Shown piece by piece: positions 23,995 to 32,498 of a DNA stretch of 64,000 nt. Both the position numbers and the translations under genes were made by a program. The DNA is from Curtobacterium flaccumfaciens pv. betae (GTDB lineage Bacteria; Actinomycetota; Actinomycetes; Actinomycetales; Microbacteriaceae): positions 1,922,001 through 1,986,000 of the forward strand of contig NZ_JAPJDC010000001.1 of the NCBI RefSeq assembly GCF_026241855.1. Direction: 5' to 3'. The first letter of the stretch is position 1. Each line of letters opens with the position of its first letter. Under the pieces are notes generated by a model. The model had not been told where the DNA came from and did not search any database. It was given only the letters and a program-made list of their open reading frames with translations.

Positions 23995-24809
23995 GAGGCG
24001 AGCCGCCGGGCGTGGGTGACCGCCCACAGACCGACGGCGCTCGCCGCGGCCACGTTGAGCGAGTCGACGCCGTGCGCCATCGGGATCCGGACGGTCGTGT
24101 CGGCCGACGCGATCGCGGCCGGCGTCAGCCCCTGCCCCTCGGTGCCCATCACGAGCGCGACCCGGTCGGGCAGGTCCGCCACGAAGGCGTCGAGGTCGAC
24201 GGACTCGTCGGTCAGCGCCATCGCGGCCAAGTGGAAGCCCTGCGCGCGGAGTTCCTCGCCCGCTGCGGGCCAGTCGCCGATGCGGGTCCACGGCACCTGC
24301 AGCACCGTGCCCATGCTCACACGGACACTCCGGCGGTACAGCGGGTCGGCGCACCGCGGGCTGACGAGCACCGCGTCGGCGCCCAGGCCGGCGACGCTGC
24401 GGAACACCGCGCCGACGTTCGTGTGGTCGACGATGTCCTCGAGCACGACGACGACCTTCGCGTCCCGCACCACGTCGGCGACGCTCGGCAGCTCGGGGCG
24501 CTGCATCGCGGCGATCGCACCGCGGTGCATGCGGAACCCGGTGAGCTCCTCGAGCAGGGCGTCGGCACCGACGAACACGGGGCCGTCGTGCTCCGCGACC
24601 AGGGGCAGGACGCTGTCGAGCCACTTCTCCTGCACCAGGATGCTCCGCGGCACGTGACCCGCGCGGACCGCGCGCTCGATGACCGTGTTCGACTCGGCGA
24701 TGTACAGGCCACCCTCGGGCTCCGAGACCCGGCGGAGCGCCACGTCGGTGAGCCGGGCGAAGTCGTCGAGACGGGGATCGTCGAGGGAGTCGATGCGGAC
24801 GGGGTGCAC
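23991..24809 (-). CDS. SpoU-family RNA 2'-O-methyltransferase
   Basis: A 272-residue TrmH/SpoU methyltransferase that transfers a methyl group from S-adenosylmethionine to a ribose 2'-OH of rRNA or tRNA. The N-terminal substrate-binding domain reads GGLYIAESNTVIERAVRAG. The trefoil-knot SAM domain carries VVVLEDIVDHTNVGAVFR (motif 1), LVMGTEGQGL (motif 2) and IPMAHGVDSLNVAAASAV (motif 3). The target nucleotide is unknown. The start is the GTG at 24809-24807; a longer frame upstream is Pro/His/Thr low-complexity sequence and unlikely to be translated. The stop codon overlaps that of the convergent amidase gene. Confidence 0.88.
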   Translation of the reverse strand: MHPVRIDSLDDPRLDDFARLTDVALRRVSEPEGGLYIAESNTVIERAVRAGHVPRSILVQEKWLDSVLPLVAEHDGPVFVGADALLEELTGFRMHRGAIAAMQRPELPSVADVVRDAKVVVVLEDIVDHTNVGAVFRSVAGLGADAVLVSPRCADPLYRRSVRVSMGTVLQVPWTRIGDWPAAGEELRAQGFHLAAMALTDESVDLDAFVADLPDRVALVMGTEGQGLTPAAIASADTTVRIPMAHGVDSLNVAAASAVGLWAVTHARRLAS

Positions 24810-24831
24810 GGGGCTCGTTTCGGTGTGGTGC

Positions 24832-24862
24832 GGGGGGTGTGGGTGGTGTGGGTGGTGTGGGG
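24832..24862 (+). repeat. G-rich tract with four G-runs (G-quadruplex motif)
   Basis: Runs of six, three, three and four G are separated by TGT and two copies of TGGTGT, embedded in a TGTGGGTGG direct repeat. It lies just upstream of the RNA methyltransferase start, in the 169-bp gap to the divergent sirtuin gene. Confidence 0.6.
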
Positions 24863-24978
24863 CGCGGCGTGGGTCGCACCGTGGGTCCGGTGGGGCGGCG
24901 CTGGCGCGGGTCCGCCGACGGTCCGATCCGCCTGGGAAGCGACCGGGACGGTCGGGTGTTGAGGGTACCGTGAACAGG

Positions 24979-25869
24979 GTGCTGGATGATGCTGCGTCGA
25001 CGACCGGACCGACCACCGGGGCGGCCGCCGGGTCGGTGACCGCCGACGACCTGGACCGCGTCGTCGAGGTGCTCGGCGGCAAGCGCATCGCCGTGCTCTC
25101 CGGTGCCGGTCTGAGCACCGACTCCGGCATCCCCGACTACCGCGGCGCCGGGCGGGTGGTGCGCAAGCCGATGACGTTCCAGGAGTTCCTGGCCGACCCC
25201 GCGAAGCGCCAGCGCTACTGGGCCGGATCGCACCTGGGCTGGCGGAGCTTCGCGGCCGCCGTGCCGAACGACGGGCACCGGGCGCTCGCCGCACTCGAGG
25301 ACGCCGGGATCGTCGCCGGGGTCATCACGCAGAACGTCGACGGCCTGCACCTGCGCGCCGGGTCCCGCCGCGTCGTCGAGATCCACGGCTCGATGGACCG
25401 CGCCGTGTGCCTGCGGTGCGGCCAGGTGTTCTCCCGCTCCGACCTCGCCGCCACCATCGACCGGGCGAACCCCTGGATCGACGAGCCCGGGTCCGTGCAG
25501 CTGCAGCCGGACGGTGACGTCGAGATCACCGACGTCGAGCGGTTCGTCGTCCCCGCGTGCTCCGTGTGCGGCGGCGACCTGAAGCCCGACGTCGTCTTCT
25601 TCGGCGAGTTCGTGCCGGCCGAGAAGTTCCGCGAGGCCGTGTCGATCGTCGCCGACGCCGACGCGCTGCTCGTCGTCGGTTCCTCACTCACCGTGAACTC
25701 GGGCGTGCGGCTGGTCGACCACGCTGCGCGCCGCAAGAACCCGGTGGTCATCGTGAACCGCGGCGAGACCCGCAGTGACCGCCGTGCGGCGGTGAAGCTC
25801 GACGCCGGCACCACCGAGACGCTCGTGCACCTGGCGGAGCGGCTCAGCGCAGCGGCTTCGACCGACTAG
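24979..25869 (+). CDS. cobB: NAD-dependent protein deacetylase, sirtuin family
   Basis: A 296-residue sirtuin that removes acyl groups from protein lysines using NAD. The NAD-binding motif GAGLSTDSGIPDYRG is near residue 45, then TQNVDGLH, the catalytic His in EIHGSMDR, and a zinc module of two CxxC pairs (CLRCG, CSVCGG). GSSLTVNS and IVNRGET complete the NAD site. The insert between the Cys pairs is longer than in CobB, as is usual in actinobacteria. I chose GTG 24979 because TACCGT (24967-24972) ends 6 nt before it; a GTG at 24970 is the alternative. A 26-bp tandem array follows the stop. Confidence 0.88.
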   Translation: MLDDAASTTGPTTGAAAGSVTADDLDRVVEVLGGKRIAVLSGAGLSTDSGIPDYRGAGRVVRKPMTFQEFLADPAKRQRYWAGSHLGWRSFAAAVPNDGHRALAALEDAGIVAGVITQNVDGLHLRAGSRRVVEIHGSMDRAVCLRCGQVFSRSDLAATIDRANPWIDEPGSVQLQPDGDVEITDVERFVVPACSVCGGDLKPDVVFFGEFVPAEKFREAVSIVADADALLVVGSSLTVNSGVRLVDHAARRKNPVVIVNRGETRSDRRAAVKLDAGTTETLVHLAERLSAAASTD

Positions 25870-25880
25870 CGCGGGCGGCG

Positions 25881-26088
25881 TCGCCGGACGGGCCTGCCAG
25901 GCACGGTCGCCGGACGGGCCTGCCAGGCACGGTCGCCGGACGGGCCTGCCAGGCACGGTCGCCGGACGGGCCTGCCAGGCACGGTCGCCGGACGGGCCTG
26001 CCAGGCACGGTCGCCGGACGGGCCTGCCGGGTGCGGTCGCCAGACGGGCCTGCCGGGTGCGTCTGCCGGACGGGCCTGCCGGGTGCGT
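25881..26088. repeat. 26-bp tandem repeat array, eight copies
   Basis: Eight units of exactly 26 bp start at 25881, 25907, 25933, 25959, 25985, 26011, 26037 and 26063. The first five are identical (TCGCCGGACGGGCCTGCC followed by AGGCACGG). The last three carry substitutions that change AGGCAC to GGGTGC and TCGCC to TCGCCA or TCTGCC. Each of the first units contains the short palindrome GCCTGCCAGGC. There are no variable spacers. The array ends 16 bp before the histidine phosphatase start, so its promoter must overlap the last units. Confidence 0.95.
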
Positions 26089-26104
26089 CTGCGAAGATCG
26101 ACGG

Positions 26105-26743
26105 GTGACGACCCTCCTGTACCTCGTCCGGCACGGCGAGACCGACTGGAACGCGCAACGCCGCATCCAGGGCTCCACCGACATCCCGCTCAACGACACC
26201 GGACGACGGCAGGCCGCCGAGGCCGCCGAACTCCTGACCCGCCGGCCGTTCGACGCCGTCGTCGCGTCCCCGCTGTCGCGTGCGGCCGAGACGGGCGCGA
26301 TCATCGCCGACCGCCTGGGCCTCGACGCACCGACGACGTACCCGGGCCTGGCCGAGCGCTCCTACGGCGAGGCCGAGGGCCTGACCGACGACGAGGTGTC
26401 GGCACGGTACCCGCACGACGACATCCCCGGCCGGGAGTCCCGCTCCGCGCTGCTCGCCCGCGTCACCGAGACCCTCGGCGAGATCGCGGTCCGGTTCGAC
26501 GCCGGCGTCGTCGTGGTCGCGACCCACGGCGCGGTGATCCGCAGCGTCGTGAACGCCGCAGCCCCCGGCACCGCCGACCGCCGCCACACCCCGATCCGGA
26601 ACGGGTCCATCCACTCGTTCCGGTGGGACCCCGAACGCTTCCACGCCGAACTCGTCCGGTTCGACGACCCGATCGACGACGTGTCCGACGACACCGGTGG
26701 GTCGGCGTTCGAGTACCAGAACCCCTTGGAACGCCGGGGCTGA
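26105..26743 (+). CDS. Histidine phosphatase family protein
   Basis: A 212-residue member of the phosphoglycerate-mutase-like superfamily. The catalytic phospho-histidine motif is LVRHGETDWN at residues 7-16. The second arginine is in SPLSRAAETG, the proton donor Glu in GLAERSYGEAEG, and the second His in VVATHGAVIRS. The acidic tail (FDDPIDDVSDD) is variable. Substrates range from sugar phosphates to cofactor intermediates and cannot be assigned. The GTG at 26105 lies 6 nt after GAAGAT, a weak -10 box at the edge of the 26-bp tandem array. The next gene begins 49 bp downstream and has its own -10 box. Confidence 0.87.
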   Translation: MTTLLYLVRHGETDWNAQRRIQGSTDIPLNDTGRRQAAEAAELLTRRPFDAVVASPLSRAAETGAIIADRLGLDAPTTYPGLAERSYGEAEGLTDDEVSARYPHDDIPGRESRSALLARVTETLGEIAVRFDAGVVVVATHGAVIRSVVNAAAPGTADRRHTPIRNGSIHSFRWDPERFHAELVRFDDPIDDVSDDTGGSAFEYQNPLERRG

Positions 26744-26792
26744 CCGGGGACTAGGCTCCGACGCACCCGCACACCGGGGTGAGGGGAGCCAC

Positions 26793-27524
26793 ATGTCCGA
26801 CGACGGGACCAGCCGACACGGCCAGCATGCCCTCGACCAACAGGGCGACGACCTCGACCGGGTGTTCGGTCCCGAGACGGCGAGCGTCCCGACCCGCACG
26901 CGGGCGCGCACCTGGTTCATCATCGGCGGCAGTGTCCTGGCGGTCGCCGTGGTCATCGCCGTGGTGCTCGGCTCGATCATCGGGAGTGTCCAGAACGGCA
27001 TCGGTGGGGTCTTCCCGCGCCCCGATGTCGCGCTCGACCGGTTCGACGAGCGGGTGAGTGCCCTGCCCGGCGTCACCGACGTTCGGCACCACACCCCGTC
27101 GAAGACCGCGTTCGCCAGCTACGACGCCGTCGCCACCGTCCGCGCCGACCCCACGCTCGACACCGCGGCGCGGGGTGACCTGGTGGCCGCCATCAGTCGG
27201 GCTGCCGACGAGTCGGGCGGCAACGGCGTCCGGGTCGTCGTGATCGCCGACCTCGGCAACCTGGAGATCGGCGTTACCGGTGCCGGCGAGGTCGCGGCGA
27301 AGCGCCTGGCACTGGCGGACACGCTCGACCACATCGGCGGTGTCACCGAGGTCCGCTGCTCGTGGGAGCGCGGCGGCGACCCGTCCGACACCGCGGGCGA
27401 CCAGTCCGTCGTCGTCCGGACCCCGGGTCGGGGTGCCGCGGTGCCACCGATCGTGGCGCGGGTGACCCAGGAGACGCAGAAGGTGTTCCCCGGGGCGGAC
27501 GTGCAGGTCGTCGCGGCGAAGTGA
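26793..27524 (+). CDS. Hypothetical single-pass membrane protein
   Basis: I do not recognise this 243-residue protein. A charged N terminus (Gln/Asp-rich, residues 1-40) precedes one strong membrane helix (FIIGGSVLAVAVVIAVVLGS, residues 42-61), so the remaining 180 residues are probably extracytoplasmic. That part has an alpha/beta look, with VRVVVIADLGNLEIGVT and a C-terminal FPGADVQVVAAK. The ATG at 26793 has GAGGGGAG about 6 nt upstream. A TAGGCT -10 box at 26752-26757 gives a short leader. A hairpin near 27563-27607 follows. Confidence 0.8.
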   Translation: MSDDGTSRHGQHALDQQGDDLDRVFGPETASVPTRTRARTWFIIGGSVLAVAVVIAVVLGSIIGSVQNGIGGVFPRPDVALDRFDERVSALPGVTDVRHHTPSKTAFASYDAVATVRADPTLDTAARGDLVAAISRAADESGGNGVRVVVIADLGNLEIGVTGAGEVAAKRLALADTLDHIGGVTEVRCSWERGGDPSDTAGDQSVVVRTPGRGAAVPPIVARVTQETQKVFPGADVQVVAAK

Positions 27525-27562
27525 TCGGCGGTGGTCGCGGGGCGGGACGGGGCGGACGACGT

Positions 27563-27607
27563 GGAACGACACCGTCGACGTCGTACGACATCGACATCGT
27601 CGTTCCG
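27563..27607. terminator. Hairpin between convergent genes
   Basis: GGAACGAC and GTCGA on the left pair with TCGAC and TCGTTCC on the right, with a small internal mismatch. It lies between the membrane protein gene and the convergent glycosyltransferase gene and could end both. A 15-bp duplication (ACCAACCGCGAGACC, 27615-27644) follows it. Confidence 0.45.
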
Positions 27608-27660
27608 CATCGTCACCAACCGCGAGACCACCAACCGCGAGACCACACCAGCGCCAGCCC

Positions 27661-28740
27661 TCAGCCCCGCCGGTCCCCCACGGCCCGCTCGACGGCCCGG
27701 ATGACCTGCTCCGCCGAGTCCTGCCACCGGAACCGTCCGGCACGCTCGATCGACTTCCGCGAGGCCTCGTCCCACCGCTCTTCGACCCGCCGGACGGCCG
27801 CGGCGACGGCGGACGGCGACGCCGGGTCGAAGTACTCCGCAGCGGAGCCGCCGATCTCCCGGAAGATGGGAATGTCGCTGACGACGACCGGGGTCCCGAC
27901 GCCCATCGCCTCGACGAGCGGGATGCCGAACCCCTCGTCGTACGACGCGGTCGCCAGCGCCGTGGCCAAACGGAGCACGGACAGGTACTCCTCGTCGGTG
28001 GCGCCGTCGTGGAACACGATCGCCCCAGCGGGCGCGAGCCCCTCGAGCCGTGCCCGGTCGGCGTCGGACACCCGCGACATGCAGTGCAGCGTCCAGTCCG
28101 CCCCGAGGAGCGGCAGCGCCGCCGCCAGGGTCTCGACGTTCTTGTACGGCATGAACGAGCCCATGTAGACGAGCGAGCGTCGACGTGGCGCTCCGGCCGA
28201 CCGCGGTGTCGCCGGGTCGGCCGCGTTGTGGGCCACGGTCACGGGTCGCCGCGTCAGCCGGTGCTCGGTGATCAGCCCGGCGGTCGTCTCCGACACCGTC
28301 ACCACCCCGTCGGCGCCGTTCAGCAGGAACCGCTGCGGCGCCCAGGACAGGTGGAACGCCCGCCAGCCGAGCCGCAGCGGCCACGAGAACTCCCGCGGGG
28401 GTGTGCGGTTGCGGTAGTAGATCAGGTCGTGCAGCGTCAGGACGAGCGCGTACCGACGGCCCCGCGACCCCATCGTCTGCATCGGCGAGAAGACCGCGTC
28501 GAGCCCGAGCCGGTTGACGCGCCGGGCGACGAGCGGCTCCCCCGCGTCCGTCGGTGCGGGCAGCAGCTCCCACGGCAGGTCGCTCGGCAGCGACTCGAGC
28601 TGGCGCTCGTCGCTGACGAGCAGCACGTACTCGTGCCGGTCCGGCAGGTGCTCGACGACCCCGGCGGTGAACCGGCTGATGCCGTCGTGCCGACCGATCC
28701 GCACGTACCGGCAGTCGATGCCGATGCGCAGGCGCGTCAC
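27661..28740 (-). CDS. Glycosyltransferase family 4 protein
   Basis: A 359-residue GT-B glycosyltransferase. The N-terminal domain begins LRIGIDCRYVRIGRHDGISR, and the linker region carries VTVSETTAGLI. The donor domain has LVYMGSFMPYKN and the E-x7-E motif in DEGFGIPLVEAM, which contacts the nucleotide sugar. It resembles mannosyl/rhamnosyl transferases of envelope polysaccharide or glycolipid synthesis; donor and acceptor are unknown. No membrane segment is present. The GTG start (28740-28738) overlaps the stop of the alpha/beta hydrolase as GTGA, so the two are translationally coupled. Confidence 0.87.
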   Translation of the reverse strand: MTRLRIGIDCRYVRIGRHDGISRFTAGVVEHLPDRHEYVLLVSDERQLESLPSDLPWELLPAPTDAGEPLVARRVNRLGLDAVFSPMQTMGSRGRRYALVLTLHDLIYYRNRTPPREFSWPLRLGWRAFHLSWAPQRFLLNGADGVVTVSETTAGLITEHRLTRRPVTVAHNAADPATPRSAGAPRRRSLVYMGSFMPYKNVETLAAALPLLGADWTLHCMSRVSDADRARLEGLAPAGAIVFHDGATDEEYLSVLRLATALATASYDEGFGIPLVEAMGVGTPVVVSDIPIFREIGGSAAEYFDPASPSAVAAAVRRVEERWDEASRKSIERAGRFRWQDSAEQVIRAVERAVGDRRG

Positions 28741-29729
28741 GACGCGTCCGCCGTCCGGGAGGCCCGCCCCGCCCCCGACGGTCGGCTGTCCGTCGTGGCC
28801 CCACCGCGTCCAGGGCGTCCCTGGCGTCCGGTACGTCGGGTCGTGTCCGCCATCCGGCGGAGCACCGCCGCCGCGGCCGGAGCCGGCGTCTCGTAGTGCA
28901 CCAGGTGGCCGACACCCGGGATCACGACGAGCTCGGCGTCACGCAGGCGCTCGGCGAGTGCGCGCTGTTCGGGGACGGCGGTGATGTCGTCGTGCTCGGC
29001 CGCGACGAGCAGCACGGGCACCGTGATCCGGTCCGCGTACTCGGAGACGTCGTGGGTGACCGAGGTGCGGAACGCCTCGAGCACGCTCGTGCGGTTCGCG
29101 AAGGCCGAGAAGTACCGGTCGTGCTGGTCGTGCACCCACCGGCGGACCGCGGGGTCGTGGGACTTCAGCATCGCGATGCTCATCGCCCGGACGATCGCGC
29201 CGTTCCGCAGGATCCCGAGCCCGATCGGCTTCGGCAGCACCGCGCCGGCACGGTAGTACCCGATCGCGATCGCGGTCCCCACGGCACGCGGTCCCTGCAG
29301 GGCCGGGGCGGCGATGGGGTTGACGAGGACGAGCAGTCGGGTGTCGAGCCCGGCGGCGACGGTGGCCGACACCACGATCGACCCGAACGAGTGCCCGAGC
29401 ACCACGGTGTCGCGGCCGAGCCCGAGCGCGGCGTGGAACCCGGTCAGCCAGGCCACGTACGCGTCGACGTCCGACACCGGCAGCGGATCGGACACGCCGA
29501 AGCCGGGCAGGTCGGGCACGATCACCCGCACACCCTGCAGGTGCGCGGCGATGGTCTCGAGGCCGTGGTGGTCCCCGCGGAACCCGTGCACGGCGAGCAC
29601 GGTGCGATCCGAGTCCTCGGGCCCGTAGACCCAGTAGTGCGTGGTCCGGCCGTCGACCTGGACGGCCCGGTGCACGACCGGGGTGGCGGCCATCAACGAC
29701 TGGTACGGGGAGAGCACGGGCGGTTGCAT
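28737..29729 (-). CDS. Alpha/beta hydrolase
   Basis: A 330-residue alpha/beta-fold hydrolase. The oxyanion-hole region is AVHGFRGDHHG near residue 55, the nucleophile elbow is GHSFGS near residue 115, an acid in VAAEHDD fits the third triad member, and the catalytic His is in PGVGHLVHYE near residue 290. The last 35 residues are Arg/Gly/Ser-rich and probably disordered. The substrate is unknown. The ATG at 29729 follows a TAGACT box (29742-29737) by 7 nt, so the mRNA is probably leaderless. It is divergent from treS and coupled to the downstream glycosyltransferase. Confidence 0.87.
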   Translation of the reverse strand: MQPPVLSPYQSLMAATPVVHRAVQVDGRTTHYWVYGPEDSDRTVLAVHGFRGDHHGLETIAAHLQGVRVIVPDLPGFGVSDPLPVSDVDAYVAWLTGFHAALGLGRDTVVLGHSFGSIVVSATVAAGLDTRLLVLVNPIAAPALQGPRAVGTAIAIGYYRAGAVLPKPIGLGILRNGAIVRAMSIAMLKSHDPAVRRWVHDQHDRYFSAFANRTSVLEAFRTSVTHDVSEYADRITVPVLLVAAEHDDITAVPEQRALAERLRDAELVVIPGVGHLVHYETPAPAAAAVLRRMADTTRRTGRQGRPGRGGATTDSRPSGAGRASRTADAS

Positions 29730-29788
29730 CCGCGCCAGTCTAGGGAGCGAACCGCACGAAACCCCGGACACCCGCAGCATCTCGCGCC

Positions 29789-29794
29789 TATCGT
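29789..29794 (+). promoter_or_regulatory. -10 box for treS
   Basis: TATCGT lies about 49 nt upstream of the chosen treS start, with a leader that includes AGGAG at 29834-29838. Confidence 0.45.
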
Positions 29795-29842
29795 GTCCGG
29801 GGCGGGCCGTCGACCGGTCCGTCGATGACGACGAGGAGCACG

Positions 29843-31552
29843 GTGACCTTCACAGCCCCGATCCAGCTGCCCGGCCTGACGCTCGACCCGCAGTGGTACA
29901 AGCGCTCGGTCTTCTACGAGTGCATGATCCGGTCGTTCGTCGACTCCAACGGAGACGGCATCGGCGACATCCAGGGCGTGATCGGCAAGCTCGACTACCT
30001 GCAGTGGCTCGGCGTGGACGCCCTGTGGCTGCCGCCGTTCTTCCAGTCGCCGATGCGCGACGGCGGGTACGACATCGCCGACTACCGGGCGATCCTGCCG
30101 GAGTTCGGCACGCTCGACGACTTCCGCGAGCTCGTCACGAAGTCGCACGAGCGGAACATGCGCATCGTGATCGACATGGTGATCAACCACACCAGCGACC
30201 AGCACGAGTGGTTCCAGCAGTCCCGCGAGGACCCGGACGGCCCCTACGGCGACTTCTACGTCTGGCGGGACACCGACGAGGACTACTCGAACATCCGCAT
30301 CATCTTCGTCGACACCGAGGAGTCCAACTGGACCTTCGACCCGGTCCGACGCCAGTTCTTCTTCCACCGCTTCTTCTCGCACCAGCCCGACCTGAACTTC
30401 GAGAACCCCGCGGTCATCGAGGCGATCTACGACGTCGTCCGGCACTGGCTCGACATGGGCGTCGACGGGCTCCGGCTCGACGCGATCCCCTACCTGTTCG
30501 AGTCCGAGGAGGGCAACGGCGAGGGCGAGCCGGAGACCCACGAGTTCATCAAGAAGCTCCGCGCCATGGTCGACGACGAGTACCCCGGCCGCGTGCTCCT
30601 GGCCGAGGCGAACCAGTGGCCGCGCGAGACGGCCGCGTTCTTCGGCACCGACGAGGAGCCCGAGTGCCACATGGCGTTCGACTTCCCGGTGATGCCGCGC
30701 ATCTTCTACTCGCTCCGGGCCCAGCACGCCGCCGAGCTCAAGGCGATCCTGTCCGAGACCCTCGACGTGCCGGCCAGCGCGGCGTGGGGTGTCTTCCTCC
30801 GCAACCACGACGAGCTCACGCTCGAGATGGTGAGCGAGGAGTACCGGCAGGCGATGTACGGCTGGTACGGCTACGACCCGCGGATGCGCTCGAACATCGG
30901 TATCCGCCGACGCCTCGCTCCCCTGCTCGACAACTCCCGCGCGGAGCTCGAGCTCATCCACGCGCTGCTGTTCTCACTGCCCGGATCGCCGTTCCTGTAC
31001 TACGGCGACGAGATCGGGATGGGCGACAACATCTGGCTGCCGGACCGCGACTCCTCGCGCACGCCGATGCAGTGGACGCCGGACCGCAACGCCGGCTTCT
31101 CCACCGCCGACCCGGGCAAGCTCTACCTGCCCGTCGTCCAGTCGCTCGTGTACAACTACGCGCAGGTCAACGTCGAGGCGCAGCTCGCCCAGTCGCGCTC
31201 GCTGCTGCACTGGGTCCGGAACGTCATCCACACGCGCAAGGCCCACCCGGTGTTCGGCCTCGGGTCCCTGCACGTGCAGGAGACCTCGAACGACTCGGTC
31301 CTCGCCTTCGTCCGCTCGTGGGAGGGCTCCGGCCAGCAGTTCGGCCCGTCCGCCGAGGACGTCCTCTGCGTGTTCTCGTTCGCGACGAACCCGACCTCGG
31401 TCACGGTGTCCGCTCCGGAGTTCGCGGGGCGTCCGCTCTACGACCTGTTCGGCGGCGGTTCGTTCCCGTCCTTCGACGAGGACGGCAACGTGACGCTGAC
31501 CATGGGCACGCAGTCGTTCTACTGGCTGCACGTCGGCGCGCCGACCCGGTAG
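29843..31552 (+). CDS. treS: Trehalose synthase / maltose alpha-D-glucosyltransferase
   Basis: A GH13 enzyme of 569 residues that interconverts maltose and trehalose in the cytoplasm. The family regions are DMVINHTSDQH, GLRLDAIPYLFE (nucleophile Asp), VLLAEANQWP (acid/base Glu) and FLRNHDELTLEM (third Asp). Blocks such as PDRNAGFSTADPGKLYLP closely match mycobacterial TreS. No fused maltokinase domain follows. I chose the GTG at 29843, preceded by AGGAG with 4-nt spacing; an ATG at 29825 would add six residues. With glgM and glgC nearby it fits the trehalose-to-alpha-glucan network, although maltokinase, GlgE and GlgB are not in the window. Confidence 0.92.
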   Translation: MTFTAPIQLPGLTLDPQWYKRSVFYECMIRSFVDSNGDGIGDIQGVIGKLDYLQWLGVDALWLPPFFQSPMRDGGYDIADYRAILPEFGTLDDFRELVTKSHERNMRIVIDMVINHTSDQHEWFQQSREDPDGPYGDFYVWRDTDEDYSNIRIIFVDTEESNWTFDPVRRQFFFHRFFSHQPDLNFENPAVIEAIYDVVRHWLDMGVDGLRLDAIPYLFESEEGNGEGEPETHEFIKKLRAMVDDEYPGRVLLAEANQWPRETAAFFGTDEEPECHMAFDFPVMPRIFYSLRAQHAAELKAILSETLDVPASAAWGVFLRNHDELTLEMVSEEYRQAMYGWYGYDPRMRSNIGIRRRLAPLLDNSRAELELIHALLFSLPGSPFLYYGDEIGMGDNIWLPDRDSSRTPMQWTPDRNAGFSTADPGKLYLPVVQSLVYNYAQVNVEAQLAQSRSLLHWVRNVIHTRKAHPVFGLGSLHVQETSNDSVLAFVRSWEGSGQQFGPSAEDVLCVFSFATNPTSVTVSAPEFAGRPLYDLFGGGSFPSFDEDGNVTLTMGTQSFYWLHVGAPTR

Positions 31553-31587
31553 TCGGGGGTGTCGGTGCGTCCCGTTAGCCTGACCGC

Positions 31588-32334
31588 GTGACGTTCCCCA
31601 CAGCACAGCTCGACGCGCCCGCTCCGTCCCAGGACCTCACGGGTCGCCCCTGGTGGCACGCGCTGGGCGTCTTCGACCTCGAGACCACCGGGGTCGACGT
31701 CGAAACGGCCCGCATCGTCACCGCCCACGTCGGCCTCATCGACATGACCGGGGCCTCCATCGTCGAGGGTGCGTGGATCGCCGACCCCGGCGTGCCGATC
31801 CCCGAGGGCGCGGCCGCCGTGCACGGGTACACCACCGAGCGTGCCCAGGCCGAGGGGCGTCCCGCGGCCGAGGTCGTGGCCGAGATCATCGCCGCGATCG
31901 AGGCCGTGTTCGCCCGGGGCATCCCGCTGGTGATCTACAACGCCCCGTACGACCTCACCGTCCTCGACCGCGAGGCGAAGCGCCACGGGTTCGCCTCCCC
32001 CGTCATCGGCAACGTCGTCGACCCGCTGGTGATCGACAAGGCACTCGACACCTTCCGCAAGGGCAAGCGTACGCTCGAAGCCGCCTCCGAGCTCTACGGC
32101 GTCACGCTCGACGACGCCCACGACGCCGGAGCCGACGCGATCGCTGCCGGGCGTGTCGCCCAGGCCATCGCGGGCAAGTACCCGGACGAGCTCGGCATCT
32201 CCGCCGAGGAACTCCACCGCAAGCAGGTCGGCTGGTGTGCCGAGCAGGCCACCTCGTTCCAGGACTACATGCGCAAGAAGCGCGACCCGAACTTCACCGC
32301 CGACGGCCGCTGGCCGCACCGCAACGGCGCCTGA
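31588..32334 (+). CDS. DnaQ-like 3'-5' exonuclease
   Basis: A 248-residue DEDD exonuclease of the DNA polymerase III epsilon type. Exo I is in GVFDLETTGVD near residue 30, Exo II in YNAPYDLTVLD, and the Exo III region in DAHDAGADA near residue 175, where the His four residues before the last Asp marks the DEDDh subclass. It has no polymerase or helicase domain, so it probably proofreads or trims RNA/DNA on its own. The C terminus (DYMRKKRDPNFTADGRWPH) is conserved-looking. The GTG at 31588 follows a TAGCCT -10 box (31576-31581) by 6 nt, so the transcript is probably leaderless. Confidence 0.87.
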   Translation: MTFPTAQLDAPAPSQDLTGRPWWHALGVFDLETTGVDVETARIVTAHVGLIDMTGASIVEGAWIADPGVPIPEGAAAVHGYTTERAQAEGRPAAEVVAEIIAAIEAVFARGIPLVIYNAPYDLTVLDREAKRHGFASPVIGNVVDPLVIDKALDTFRKGKRTLEAASELYGVTLDDAHDAGADAIAAGRVAQAIAGKYPDELGISAEELHRKQVGWCAEQATSFQDYMRKKRDPNFTADGRWPHRNGA

Positions 32335-32348
32335 CCCCGCACAGCCCC

Positions 32349-32420
32349 CGCAAGACACCGGTGTTCGCGCGCCGAACACCCGCAGAACGCGGCGTGACGC
32401 GCGAACACCGGTGTCTTGCG
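32349..32420. terminator. Perfect 23-bp inverted repeat, bidirectional terminator
   Basis: CGCAAGACACCGGTGTTCGC (start of the arm at 32349-32371) is exactly complementary to 32398-32420 around a 26-nt loop. It lies 15 nt past the exonuclease stop and faces the convergent rpmE2 gene. The head CGCAAGAC links it to elements at 39494 and 39669. Confidence 0.7.
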
Positions 32421-32447
32421 TCCAGGGCCCACGACCGCACAACGCGA

Positions 32448-32479
32448 ACGGGCGGCCCTCCCGGAGGAGGACCGCCCGT
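32448..32479 (-). terminator. Terminator hairpin of rpmE2
   Basis: On the minus strand ACGGGCGG pairs with CCGCCCGT, with a further partly paired stem around a C/T loop. It starts 20 nt past the rpmE2 stop. Confidence 0.65.
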
Positions 32480-32498
32480 GGGCGTTGCGTGGGGCTGC

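Noticed and set aside
25881..26088. CRISPR array
   Set aside because: The 26-bp units follow one another directly without unique spacers, and no cas gene is present.
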